This document shows positions 46,661 through 56,315 of a stretch of 64,000 bases of DNA, in pieces. The stretch covers positions 32,187-96,186 of the forward strand of contig AMYY01000010.1 of the NCBI GenBank assembly GCA_000335735.1. Reading direction: 5' to 3'. The position numbers and the translations under genes are program-made. The stretch's first letter is position 1. Every line of letters starts with the position of its first letter. This DNA is from an alpha proteobacterium L41A. GTDB taxonomy: Bacteria; Pseudomonadota; Alphaproteobacteria; Caulobacterales; Caulobacteraceae. The notes beneath the pieces were generated by a model. That model made no database searches. It was not told where the DNA came from and worked only from the letters and a program-made list of their open reading frames with translations.

Positions 46661-47473
46661 TCACGAGGCTCTCGCCACCGGCGCCGCATCGTCGGCCGAT
46701 CTCGCAGCCGTCACCACCGTGCCGATCGGCTGTGCCAGTCCCGCCTTCGTCACCTGACCGCTGGCCACATAGGCCTGCAGGGTCGCCACAGCCATCGCCA
46801 GTCGGGCGTCCGCCGTCTTGATGGCCAGACCGTTCAGCGTCTCGGCCTGTTGGCGAATGGCGCGCGTCGCCTGCGACGGGTCCTGCTCGAACTGTGACAG
46901 GGCCGAGACAAGAATCCGCGACGCCTGATCGCGGACTTCGGCAGGACCGCCGCCGTGTGCGCCGTCGCTGCGGCGCTTGCGAGCGCCGGAATACTCACCC
47001 GAGTTGAACCGCCGCCGATCCGGCCCGACATAGCCCACAGCCTCGATCCACGGCCGGGGCTTCAGCGTCACGTTCTCGACCCGTTTGAACAGGTCGCCGG
47101 TCGTGAACGGCTTTCTCAGAAACTCGTGGATGCCGGCGTCGCGCGCGCCCTTGATGGCGGCGGCGGTCGCCTCGCTCGTCACCATGATGATCGGCGACAT
47201 GCGGCACGACATACCGGAACGTCGAATACGCCGCGCCAGCGTTTCGCCGTTCAGCGTGTCTCCGGAGCGTTCTGTGAAGATCACGCCCGGCTCGACGTCG
47301 CGCAGCAGCTCAAGCGCGCGTTCCTCGTCGCTCTCAGAATAGATTTCGCGCGCGCCCATGCCCTTCATGATGTCCGACAGCAGCCGCGCCGACGCCGGAT
47401 TGGGGTCCACGATGACCACCCGACGGAGCGCGGGCTCCATGCGGCTCATGGTTCTGGCGTTTGCGGCGAACAC
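46661..47473 (-). CDS. Receiver-domain protein with Glu at the phosphorylation site
   Basis: A 270-residue protein: N-terminal receiver-like domain (about 17-130) and an unannotated Ala/Gln-rich helical C-terminal region. Receiver landmarks fit by spacing: acidic Asp23 (VDPN), Thr99 (MVTS) and Lys121 (RKPFT). The expected phospho-acceptor is Glu68 (VIFTERSG), not Asp, so it may be locked in an active-like state or act without phosphorylation. GGAG lies four bases before ATG 47473; ATGs at 47449 and 47440 are alternatives. No DNA-binding output domain is recognised. Role unknown. Confidence 0.8.
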   Translation of the reverse strand: MFAANARTMSRMEPALRRVVIVDPNPASARLLSDIMKGMGAREIYSESDEERALELLRDVEPGVIFTERSGDTLNGETLARRIRRSGMSCRMSPIIMVTSEATAAAIKGARDAGIHEFLRKPFTTGDLFKRVENVTLKPRPWIEAVGYVGPDRRRFNSGEYSGARKRRSDGAHGGGPAEVRDQASRILVSALSQFEQDPSQATRAIRQQAETLNGLAIKTADARLAMAVATLQAYVASGQVTKAGLAQPIGTVVTAARSADDAAPVARAS

Positions 47474-47519
47474 ATCAGACTCCGAAGTTGGAGCCGTTAT
47501 CCTTACCGCCGGCGGGTTA

Positions 47520-47540
47520 AGACCTGTTGAATAGGTCTTG
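47520..47540 (-). terminator. Possible terminator after purA
   Basis: A 7-bp stem AAGACCT (47520-47526 with 47534-47540) with a 7-base loop, 34 bases past the purA stop on the minus strand. It lacks a T-run, so it could equally be a binding site or only a pause signal. Confidence 0.3.
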
Positions 47541-47573
47541 TCCCGTACATGGCGCCTGCGCGCCTCCGACTGC

Positions 47574-48869
<1,296 letters not shown>

Positions 48870-48944
48870 AACCGTCTCTCCGCACTGGAATGCGGGCGCA
48901 GCCTATAGCGACGGAATCGTCCGATGTCGTCCCGTCAGGCGGAT

Positions 48945-50105
48945 TTATCCGACTTCGCCGACTGCCGTCTCGAACGCCCATTCCAGCCAGGGCGTCGCCG
49001 CGATCACATCGGCCGTCTCGACCGTGCAGCCGCACCACAGCCTGAGGCCAGGGGGCGCATTGCGATGCGGCTCCATATCGAACACGGCCGCTTCGCCTTC
49101 CAGCAGGGCCTTGAACCGCACGACGAAGGCCTTCTGCGCCTTGTCGTCCAAAGCGGCGATCCGCGCATCGGTGAACTTCAAGCAGACGGAGGTCGTCGAC
49201 CGTATCTCCGGTCGGTCCGGCAGGAAGGCGATCCAGTCGGTCCGTTCGACCCACTCCGCCAGCGCGGCGTAGTTGGCGTCTGTCCGCCGGATCAGTTCGC
49301 TCAATCCGCCGATGTCCTTCGCCCAGCCCAGGGCGTCGATCCAGTCTTCGATGGTCAGGATCGAGAAGGTGTTGATCGCCACCCCGTCCGCCAGCGCCCG
49401 ATCAAACCGTCCCTTGCCGTCGGTCAGCCGCAGCAGCTTGGGAATCGCCCGATCCGGCCGGTACATATCCAGCCGCTCGACCGCGCGCGGCGACAGCACC
49501 ATCACCCCGATACCCGCCTCGCCGCCCAGCGCCTTCTGGAAGCTGAAGGTCACCACATCCAGCTTGTCCCACGGCAGCGGCATGGCGAAGGCGGCGGAGG
49601 TCGCGTCGCAGATCGCCAGCCCCTCGCGATCGTCGGCGATCCAGTCGGCGTCCGGCACCCGCACGCCCGAGGTCGTGCCGTTCCACGGGAACACCACATC
49701 CTTGGACCAGTCGGCCCGGCTCAGATCCGGCAGCTCGCCCCATGGCGCCGTCAGCGCCTCGGGCTCCAGACCCAGATGATCCTCCACGTCCGCCAGCCAG
49801 GTCAGGCCGAAATTCTCGTATGCGACCACCTGCACCGACCGGGCGCCCAGCATGCCCCACAGCGCCGCCTCGACCGCACCTGTGTCAGACCCCGGCGTAT
49901 AAAGCATCACGTGGCTGTCAGGCACTTCCAGCACCTCGCGCGTCAGCCGAAGGCCGTGCGCGAACCGCTTCACCACCTCTGGCGCGCGAATGCCGCGACC
50001 CAGCAGATCGGACGGCAATCCGCCCAGCGCATAGCCCGGCCGCTTCGCCGTCGGCCCCGCCGAAAACCACGGCCGCGCCGGCTTCACATCAGGCTTTGTG
50101 CTCAT
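48945..50105 (-). CDS. serC: Phosphoserine aminotransferase
   Basis: A 386-residue PLP enzyme of the alphaproteobacterial SerC type (N-terminal RPWFSAGPTAKRPG). It transfers an amino group from glutamate to 3-phosphohydroxypyruvate. The PLP lysine is in VVTFSFQKALGGEAG and the C terminus has RLWCGCTVETADV, typical of this branch. Lies between dnaJ-like and purA genes on the same strand. Confidence 0.94.
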   Translation of the reverse strand: MSTKPDVKPARPWFSAGPTAKRPGYALGGLPSDLLGRGIRAPEVVKRFAHGLRLTREVLEVPDSHVMLYTPGSDTGAVEAALWGMLGARSVQVVAYENFGLTWLADVEDHLGLEPEALTAPWGELPDLSRADWSKDVVFPWNGTTSGVRVPDADWIADDREGLAICDATSAAFAMPLPWDKLDVVTFSFQKALGGEAGIGVMVLSPRAVERLDMYRPDRAIPKLLRLTDGKGRFDRALADGVAINTFSILTIEDWIDALGWAKDIGGLSELIRRTDANYAALAEWVERTDWIAFLPDRPEIRSTTSVCLKFTDARIAALDDKAQKAFVVRFKALLEGEAAVFDMEPHRNAPPGLRLWCGCTVETADVIAATPWLEWAFETAVGEVG

Positions 50106-50151
50106 GCTCTCTTCCTTTGGCGCTGGCGCGCTTCACGCGGTTTGAGCGCGC

Positions 50152-51078
50152 TCACCGCCCCGGCGTATAGGGCCGCTTGGCCCGCCAATCCTCCGCGAAC
50201 TGGGTCAGTTCGGCGTCCGGCGCATCCGGCAGCGTTACCATCACCCGCGCCAGCAAATCGCCGCGCCTGCCTTGCGCAAACGCGCCGCGCCCCTTCAGCC
50301 TCAGCACCTTGCCCGAGTTCGATCCGGCCGGCAGCGTCATCTGCACCACGCCCTCGGGCGTCGGCACCCGCACCTTGGCGCCCAGCACGGCATCGGGGAC
50401 CGAAACCGGCAGGTCCATAGTCAGGTCCGCCCCGTCGCGCTTGTAGATGGGGTGCGGTTCGATCCGCAGTTCGATCAGGGCGTCGCCGTTCTCGGCCCCG
50501 CGCCCCGGCGATCCCTGACCGCGCAGGCGAATCGTCTGGCCTTCCGATGCGCCCTTGGGAATGGTTACGTCCAGGGTGCGCCCGTCCGAGAACTGAATCC
50601 GCCGCGTCGCGCCAGCGATGGCGTCTTCCAGACTGATGTCCAGCGTCGCCTTCACGTCCTGGCCGCGCGAGGTGAAGTCCCGCGCGCCGCGCTGACGCCC
50701 GGCCCCGCCGAACATGCCGAACAGGTCGTCCAGATCGACGCCTTCGAAGTTGGCCCGGCCGCCCGGCCCGCCGCCTTGGCCGAACGGGCTGCCCCCTTGG
50801 CCGAACGGGCTGCCGCCGGCGCGACCGCCCCCGCCGAAGCCGCGATACTGTTCGTTGCCGTCGCCGTCGATCTGGCCCGCGTCGTATTTGGCGCGCTTTT
50901 CCTTGTCGCCCAGGATGTCGAAGGCCGCCGTCACCCGTTTGAACTTGTCCTCGGTGATCTTGTCGCCGGGATTCTTGTCGGGATGCAGCTCCTTGGCGAG
51001 CTTGCGATACGCCTTCTTGACCTCGTCCGCGCTCGCGCCCTTCGAAACGCCCAGTTCCTTGTAGGGGTCGCCTGCCAC
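50152..51078 (-). CDS. DnaJ-class molecular chaperone, CbpA-like
   Basis: A 308-residue J-protein: J domain (residues 4-68) with HPD at 32-34, a Gly/Phe-rich linker (78-115) and two substrate-binding beta domains. The zinc finger of DnaJ is absent, so it is a type II (CbpA/DnaJB-like) co-chaperone that would stimulate a DnaK ATPase. The linker contains two tandem GGSPFGQ units encoded by a 21-bp direct repeat. It is 46 bases upstream of serC on the same strand. Confidence 0.93.
   Translation of the reverse strand: MAGDPYKELGVSKGASADEVKKAYRKLAKELHPDKNPGDKITEDKFKRVTAAFDILGDKEKRAKYDAGQIDGDGNEQYRGFGGGGRAGGSPFGQGGSPFGQGGGPGGRANFEGVDLDDLFGMFGGAGRQRGARDFTSRGQDVKATLDISLEDAIAGATRRIQFSDGRTLDVTIPKGASEGQTIRLRGQGSPGRGAENGDALIELRIEPHPIYKRDGADLTMDLPVSVPDAVLGAKVRVPTPEGVVQMTLPAGSNSGKVLRLKGRGAFAQGRRGDLLARVMVTLPDAPDAELTQFAEDWRAKRPYTPGR
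50774..50814. repeat. 21-bp tandem repeat in the J-protein linker
   Basis: Two 20-base identical units with a 21-base period (50774-50793 and 50795-50814) encode GGSPFGQ twice in the Gly/Phe linker. Copy number is likely to vary between strains. Confidence 0.8.
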
Positions 51079-51145
51079 GTCCGTTGTCGCTCCAGCTGAA
51101 AAAGGTCGAGAGGCCGTCAGTTAAGCCATGCCCCGCCCCGCGCAA

Positions 51146-51162
51146 AGGGCTGGACCCGCCCT
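51146..51162 (-). terminator. Weak hairpin after the GTA cluster
   Basis: AGGGC (51146-51150) pairs with GCCCT (51158-51162); TTTGC follows on the minus strand just past gp15. Only a 5-bp stem, so low confidence. Confidence 0.3.
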
Positions 51163-51168
51163 ATTTCG

Positions 51169-54100
51169 TCAGACCCGCCGGATTTCCGCCTCCACCTCCG
51201 CTTCTGGGCCCCACCCGAACCCTTCGCCCCACTGCGCCACGGCGATCCGCGCCGTCGCTGTCGCGCCTTCCGGGAAGTCCGCCGCCAAGTCGGCCGCAGA
51301 ATAGGACGCCGACAGCCCCTCCACCTCCATCGTACGAACCACGACGTCATGATCAAAGACGCGCAGCCGGAACTGCATCGGATCGACCGCTGTCGGTTCC
51401 CCATCCCAATTGTCGCCGAACAGCCGCGCGCGCGGCGTCCATCGGATCGCCAGACCCTCGGCCGACGTCTCGACCGTCAGACCAGACGGCGACCACGGCC
51501 GATCATGCACCCCCCTCGCCACGAACAGGGCTTCGCTGAACCCCACGCCGCCCGGCGCAGCGCCAGCCGGTCCCGCGCGACAGACCAGCGGCAGTCCTCG
51601 CTCGCCCCGCCCGATCTCCGCGCGCGCCAGCCGGTCGTCCAGAAACACCACGACGGACCCCGCCCCGGCGCCCGCCCGCATCTCGACCTCGGTCCCCTGT
51701 TGCCCGCGCAACAGACCCGTCAGCCGCCACGTGCCCAAGCCGACCAGAACTGCCGACCGATACTGAACGATCTCCCAGCCCACAGCTGACTCGACCACCA
51801 GCGCATTGCCACCGCCCAGCACCGCCGCCTCGACCGCGCTTTCCGGCGCCTCGCCCTCGACCCGCACCACCACGGCGTTGGCCTCGTCCCAACGGTGCCG
51901 CACGCCCGGCCCCAGCGCCTCGACCAGCACCCCGACCGTCGCCGGCGTCTCCACATCGCCCCTCGCCGTCAGAGTCTCAGCGGTCGGCCCCGCGTGCAAC
52001 CGCATCGTCCGCCACGGCTCGGCCGCCACGGCGATCAAGGGCCGTGCGTCCGCCTCACGCCCCATCAAGGGCGGCAGGTCCAACACCCTCATGAACGGCG
52101 CCCCGACCACGACCGGCGCATCGCCCCCACGCCAGACGCCGTCATCCTCGACCGCCCGCCGCGCACTCACCGGCTCCAGCACTGCCGACGGCGTCTCGTC
52201 CAACGTGACCCGCATCACGCGCCAGTCGCCCGACCGCCCCTCCAGCCGCACCCCGTCTCCGGGCTCCAGCCGCAAGGCTTCCAACGGCCCCAGCCCCCAG
52301 GTCTTCGCCTCCACGCCCTCGCCCTCCAGCGCCCGCTGCGCCGCCGCCTTCGCCAGCCCGCCGCCGCACACCAGCGGCAAATCCAGATCGACCCCGCCCG
52401 CCGTCGCAGACGCATCGTCCGACCGCACGACCACCGCCCCGGTCTGATAGTCCGCCGTCTCATCGATGAAGCGCACCCGCGCCTCGCCCGCCCTGGGCTC
52501 CAGCGTTCGCGTCGCCGTCTCCGCCGCCCCGCCGTCGGGCAGAGCCAGCGCCTCGCCCGCGATCTCGACCGCCGGCTCCACCCGCCCCAGCACGGCGACC
52601 TTCCCGTCTCGCTCGGCCGCCACGGCGTCGAACGCCGCCAGCAAGGGCTCCAGCGCATCGCGCGTCCGCATCGGCCGGTCGATGACATAGCCGGCCGCCG
52701 CCCCCTCGACGCCCTCGATCGCCATCTCGTCGGGCGACAATCCGCCTCGCGCCAGCACCGCCTCGATCAGATCACGCCCGTCGCCGGCCAGCCGTCCGTT
52801 CAGCCAATGCCCGGCGCGCCACGCCCCTGCGTCGGCCCAGACATCGTCCCGCGCCGGAAAGGCCGGATAGGGCCGCGCGTCCCAGCACCAGGCGTCCGCC
52901 GCCTCTAGCATCCGCCCGCCATAGACCTCCGAAACAGGGTTGTTGTCAGCCGTCGCGTAATGCCCCAGCACCGCCTCCAGCGCCGCCCGCTGCACCGTAT
53001 CGTCGCGCGCGCCGGTCGATCCAGGCGGCAGGCGGCTCTCGCTGCTCTTCGCATCCTGAAACAGGTTCGGCGCATTGCCGCCCCGATCCACCGCCGCACA
53101 GCCGAACTCCGACAGCCGCACCGGCTTCATTCCCGGAATCCAGGCCGTCGGCACAGCGCTTCGCACCCCGCCCGGCCGGTCATGGTGCCGGTTCGACCAC
53201 CAGCCCTTCAGGTCCTTGGGCCGAAATACCCAATCCTCGCCATGCGACCCGTCGACGATGGGCGTGCGCACCTGCGCCGCCCGATCCGCTTCGCTGGCGT
53301 AGAACCAGTCGAACCCGTCCCCGCCCACGACGCCCGCCGCCAGATAGGCCGGGTCCGCCGCCCGGCCGAACGTCGCCGCATCGATCCCGCCGTCGCCCGC
53401 TCGCCAGTCCGTCAGGGGCGGATACCAGTCGATCGACACATGATCGATGTTGGTATCGGCCCACAGCGGGTCCAGGTGAAACACCACCTCCTCGCCCGAC
53501 TGCCGCCCGAAATATTCGCTCCAGTCGGCCGCATAGGACAGTTTCACGCCCGGCCCGACCACCGCCCGACACTCCGCCGCCAGCGCCCGGAACTGATCGA
53601 CCGCCGGAAAACCTCCGACCGCATCCCGCGTCCAGGTCACGCCGCGCATCTCCGACCCGATCAACAGGCCGTCCGCCCCCTCATCCGCCGCGATCCGGGC
53701 ATAGTGCAGCGCCATCCGCCGCAAGCCCCAATCCTCGCTCCCGCCGAACAGGGCGGCGATCTCCGCCGTCGCCCCGGCCCCGTCCACGCCGGCCACCCGT
53801 CCGCGCCACGGATAGCCGGGGCAGTCCATGAACACGAACGGGTACAGGGTCACCTCCAGCCCACGCGCCTTCAGCTCGCGGATCGCCTGACGCACGCTCT
53901 CGTCCGACGGCGTCCCGCCATAGGCCGGCGCCCCATCGACCTGACTGACCTGATAGGCCTCATCGCGCGCGACGCCCGCCACCGACCAGACCCGCGGTTC
54001 GGTCGGCTTGTCGCGCCGCTCCACCCCCGGCCGCACGACGCAATGCCCGGCCCTCAGGTCGCTGCCGAACCAGCCCACCACCAGACTGACCCGTTTCAGG

Positions 54101-54867
54101 TTCGGCAGTTGCGCCTGAAGTTGATCCAGCGACACGACCAGATCGGCCCGGCCCTCCCCATTGTGCACATTCTCCGCCGTCGTCCGCGTCAGCCCCTCAC
54201 GGCGCACCACCGCCTCGGTCGCCAAGGCGAACTCCCCCGCGCCGGGGATCAGACACACGCCTTCCAGCAGGTCCTCCAGCCGCGTCGTCTGTCCGCGCGG
54301 TCGCCGGAACACCTCGAAGCTCAGTTGCGGAACCCGATCCCCGAACGGCCCCAGCGGCAGGTCCTCGAACACCACATAGGCCGTCCCGCGATACGCGGGC
54401 GCATCCCGTTCCACCGCCTCGATCAGCGGATCCGCCGTCTGGTCCTCGCCCCCGCGATGCACCCGCATCACGACGCCGGTCATGTCCATCAACCGTCCGT
54501 CGGCCCAGACCCGCCCTACCCCGTCGATCTCGCCCTCGCAAAGGGCCACGGCGAAGCTCAACGAATAGACATAGTCGACCGTCTTCGGCCCGCCCTTGCC
54601 CGCCCGGCCCTTGTTTTTGCCTTCCAGGAACCGCGCCGCCCAGATCACCTGACCCGTCACCCGCGCCCGTCCGAAGACGCAGGCCATCGGCGCGCCTTCC
54701 GCCGTGCCCTGAACCTTCAGCATCTCCAGTCTGGGGCCCACCTGCCGCGCCGGGCCCAGCGCGCCCACCACCCGATTGTCGATCGCCCGCCCGAGGGTCG
54801 AGCCGATCACCCGCCCGACCGGCCCGCCGACCGACTGCCCGACCGCGCTCAAAACGACTTGCGCCAT
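51169..54867 (-). CDS. GTA gp15: TIM-barrel baseplate megatron protein
   Basis: A 1232-residue tail-tip protein of the RcGTA ORFG15 type. The N terminus (MAQVVLSAVGQSVGGPVGRVIGSTLG) is the family start; the middle carries a glycoside-hydrolase-like TIM barrel (about 240-640, with LYPFVFMDCPGYPWRGR and DGLLIGSEMRGVTW), then beta-rich host-specificity domains. It forms the hub and spike of the GTA tail, acting at recipient-cell contact. Its GGAGG ribosome site lies in the last codons of gp14, right beside a palindromic repeat, and ATG follows the gp14 TAG directly. Last gene of the GTA structural run. Confidence 0.93.
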   Translation of the reverse strand: MAQVVLSAVGQSVGGPVGRVIGSTLGRAIDNRVVGALGPARQVGPRLEMLKVQGTAEGAPMACVFGRARVTGQVIWAARFLEGKNKGRAGKGGPKTVDYVYSLSFAVALCEGEIDGVGRVWADGRLMDMTGVVMRVHRGGEDQTADPLIEAVERDAPAYRGTAYVVFEDLPLGPFGDRVPQLSFEVFRRPRGQTTRLEDLLEGVCLIPGAGEFALATEAVVRREGLTRTTAENVHNGEGRADLVVSLDQLQAQLPNLKRVSLVVGWFGSDLRAGHCVVRPGVERRDKPTEPRVWSVAGVARDEAYQVSQVDGAPAYGGTPSDESVRQAIRELKARGLEVTLYPFVFMDCPGYPWRGRVAGVDGAGATAEIAALFGGSEDWGLRRMALHYARIAADEGADGLLIGSEMRGVTWTRDAVGGFPAVDQFRALAAECRAVVGPGVKLSYAADWSEYFGRQSGEEVVFHLDPLWADTNIDHVSIDWYPPLTDWRAGDGGIDAATFGRAADPAYLAAGVVGGDGFDWFYASEADRAAQVRTPIVDGSHGEDWVFRPKDLKGWWSNRHHDRPGGVRSAVPTAWIPGMKPVRLSEFGCAAVDRGGNAPNLFQDAKSSESRLPPGSTGARDDTVQRAALEAVLGHYATADNNPVSEVYGGRMLEAADAWCWDARPYPAFPARDDVWADAGAWRAGHWLNGRLAGDGRDLIEAVLARGGLSPDEMAIEGVEGAAAGYVIDRPMRTRDALEPLLAAFDAVAAERDGKVAVLGRVEPAVEIAGEALALPDGGAAETATRTLEPRAGEARVRFIDETADYQTGAVVVRSDDASATAGGVDLDLPLVCGGGLAKAAAQRALEGEGVEAKTWGLGPLEALRLEPGDGVRLEGRSGDWRVMRVTLDETPSAVLEPVSARRAVEDDGVWRGGDAPVVVGAPFMRVLDLPPLMGREADARPLIAVAAEPWRTMRLHAGPTAETLTARGDVETPATVGVLVEALGPGVRHRWDEANAVVVRVEGEAPESAVEAAVLGGGNALVVESAVGWEIVQYRSAVLVGLGTWRLTGLLRGQQGTEVEMRAGAGAGSVVVFLDDRLARAEIGRGERGLPLVCRAGPAGAAPGGVGFSEALFVARGVHDRPWSPSGLTVETSAEGLAIRWTPRARLFGDNWDGEPTAVDPMQFRLRVFDHDVVVRTMEVEGLSASYSAADLAADFPEGATATARIAVAQWGEGFGWGPEAEVEAEIRRV

Positions 54868-55629
54868 CTACACCTCCAAAAATCCTCCCCCGTTCACGGG
54901 GGAGGGGGACCACGAAGTGGTGGAGGGGGCGACCGCACACCCGACCTCTGATCCTGCTTCACCAAAATTCGTGGGACTTTCGCCCCCTCCACCACGCTGC
55001 GCGCGGTCCCCCTCCCCCGCTTCGCGGCGGAGGATTGGAAACCGGAACACGGCCGCCAGCCGTCTTCGCCACCACACGCCCATCCAGCTTTCGACCACCG
55101 CTCGTCCCCAATAGGCGTGGATCATCCTCGGCTCCGGTCCGTCGACGTCGCTCAGGATGGCGCAGTGCTTCACCGCCGCCCCAGGCGACATCCGAAACAG
55201 CAACACGTCGCCCGCCCGCATCTGATCGACCGCAACCGGCCGCATCCACCGCCCCGCCGCCTCCAGCAGCATCTCGCGCCCGCCGACCTCGGCCCAGTCG
55301 GCCGAATAGGCTGGCAAGACCTCAGGCTCGTCGCCTGCCACCTCGCGCCACACCCCCCGCACCAGACCCAGACAGTCCGCGCCCATGCCCTTCACGCTGG
55401 CCTGATGCCGATACGGCGTGCCGAGCCAGGACTGAGCGGCCGCGACGACCAAAGGTCCTCCCCCGTGCACGGGGGAGGGGGACCACGAAGTGGTGGAGGG
55501 GGCGGACGCCCCACCGCCCTCCAAGGTGACACCGTCAAGACCTGTGGGATTTTCGCCCCCTCCACCCCGCTGCGCGCGGTCGCCCTCCCCCGCTTCGCGG
55601 TGGAGGATCGTTTCATCGTCGCCCCTCAC
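54868..55629 (-). CDS. GTA gp14: NlpC/P60 peptidase with two repeat-encoded extensions
   Basis: A 253-residue frame whose core (about 60-198) is the tail-associated NlpC/P60 cell-wall peptidase of GTA ORFG14: SWLGTPYRHQASVKGMGADCLGLVRGVW with catalytic Cys86, His155 (VKHCAILS) and His171. Family members are about 145-150 residues. The extra length comes from two copies of a 154-bp palindromic element read in the same frame, giving residues 8-59 and 199-250, both with EAGEGDRAQRGGGGE and PSTTSWSPSPV. GTG 55629 overlaps the gp13 stop (GTGA), which supports translation from before the first insert. The extended protein may be processed or partly disordered. Confidence 0.85.
   Translation of the reverse strand: MRGDDETILHREAGEGDRAQRGGGGENPTGLDGVTLEGGGASAPSTTSWSPSPVHGGGPLVVAAAQSWLGTPYRHQASVKGMGADCLGLVRGVWREVAGDEPEVLPAYSADWAEVGGREMLLEAAGRWMRPVAVDQMRAGDVLLFRMSPGAAVKHCAILSDVDGPEPRMIHAYWGRAVVESWMGVWWRRRLAAVFRFPILRREAGEGDRAQRGGGGESPTNFGEAGSEVGCAVAPSTTSWSPSPVNGGGFLEV
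54882..55035 (-). repeat. Palindromic element family 1, copy A (154 bp), inside gp14
   Basis: Starts ATCCTCC and ends GGAGGAT. Outer and inner arms are inverted: GGGGGAGGGGGACC with GGTCCCCCTCCCCC, and GGTGGAGGGGGCG with CGCCCCCTCCACC, around a divergent core of about 65 bases. Identical in length to copy B and in the same orientation. It encodes the C-terminal extension of gp14. Confidence 0.92.
55455..55608 (-). repeat. Palindromic element family 1, copy B (154 bp), inside gp14
   Basis: Near-identical arms to copy A, different core, same 154-base length, same orientation and same reading frame on the minus strand. It encodes residues 8-59 of gp14, inserted seven codons after the start. Confidence 0.92.
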
Positions 55630-56312
55630 CGCCGGCTCCCGCCGTCGTTGCGCGCACTTGCGGCCGGATAGGCCGTCAGAAAGTCATCCCCCGGCACGTC
55701 CGGAAATCCGCGAAAGTTCGCGCCATTCCCGAACCTCCCGACGCAGGTCTCCCACCGCTTGTCGCAGACTCGCCCCGCCGGGTCCGCGACCCCGCACCTC
55801 TGGTCCCCCAGCCGCGCATCGCACATCCGCCCATAGGTCCGCCCGACCACCCGCTCCAGCTTCGACAGCGGCCCCTCAAGCTCGGCGACGAAGCCTCCTG
55901 CGCTCAAGCAGCCCGCAGGGCGATAGCGCGAGAAAGAGCCCTGACGCCGGATCTTCGCCAGCGCCCCCGACCACAACCGCACCTTCAGATCCGGCCGCGC
56001 CCAGTCCACGCGCCACAGTTCGACCGTCGCCGCATCGAACAGCCCCGCCGCCACGTCCGTTTCAGCGATGGCCGAATCGTCCAGCACGCCCGCCGCCGAA
56101 ACCGACCCCGCCGCCAGCCCGACCGCGCTTTCGCCCGCCCCCGCCGTCCAGCCGCTCACCGCCCGACAGACGACGCCGGCCGCCACCAGCTCCCGGTCGT
56201 GATCGGTGAACCCCATCACCACGCCGTCGGCTCGCTCCAGTCGCCAGACATGGCACAGCGTCGCCGCCCCACTCTCGATGCGGGCGGCCATTTCGTTCGG
56301 TATGTCGCGCAT
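55626..56312 (-). CDS. GTA gp13: DUF2163 tail protein
   Basis: A 228-residue tail-tip/baseplate protein of the ORFG13 type (N-terminal MAARIESGAATLCHVWRLERADGVVMGFTDHDREL; C-terminal VVGRTYGRMCDARLGDQRCGV with the paired cysteines that in relatives bind an iron-sulfur cluster). Residues SFSRYRPAGCLSAGG (about 129-143) look like an insert that breaks an otherwise continuous strand and are encoded by a short palindrome (55900-55929). Starts three bases after gp12 and overlaps gp14 by GTGA. Confidence 0.88.
   Translation of the reverse strand: MRDIPNEMAARIESGAATLCHVWRLERADGVVMGFTDHDRELVAAGVVCRAVSGWTAGAGESAVGLAAGSVSAAGVLDDSAIAETDVAAGLFDAATVELWRVDWARPDLKVRLWSGALAKIRRQGSFSRYRPAGCLSAGGFVAELEGPLSKLERVVGRTYGRMCDARLGDQRCGVADPAGRVCDKRWETCVGRFGNGANFRGFPDVPGDDFLTAYPAASARNDGGSRR
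55900..55929 (-). repeat. Short palindrome inside gp13
   Basis: Nested inverted repeats GCGCT/AGCGC (outer) and GCCC/GGGC (inner) fall within the apparent 15-residue insert of gp13. It may be a third type of in-frame palindromic element. Only one copy is in the window. Confidence 0.45.
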
Positions 56313-56315
56313 GGC

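Noticed and set aside
50774..50814. A CRISPR-like or minisatellite array
   Set aside because: Only two units, in frame with a Gly/Phe linker of a J-protein; no spacers.
54882..55035. Family 1 repeats as Rho-independent terminators
   Set aside because: Although strongly palindromic, they lie inside open coding frames, lack T-runs and recur with conserved termini, so a mobile or REP-type element fits better.
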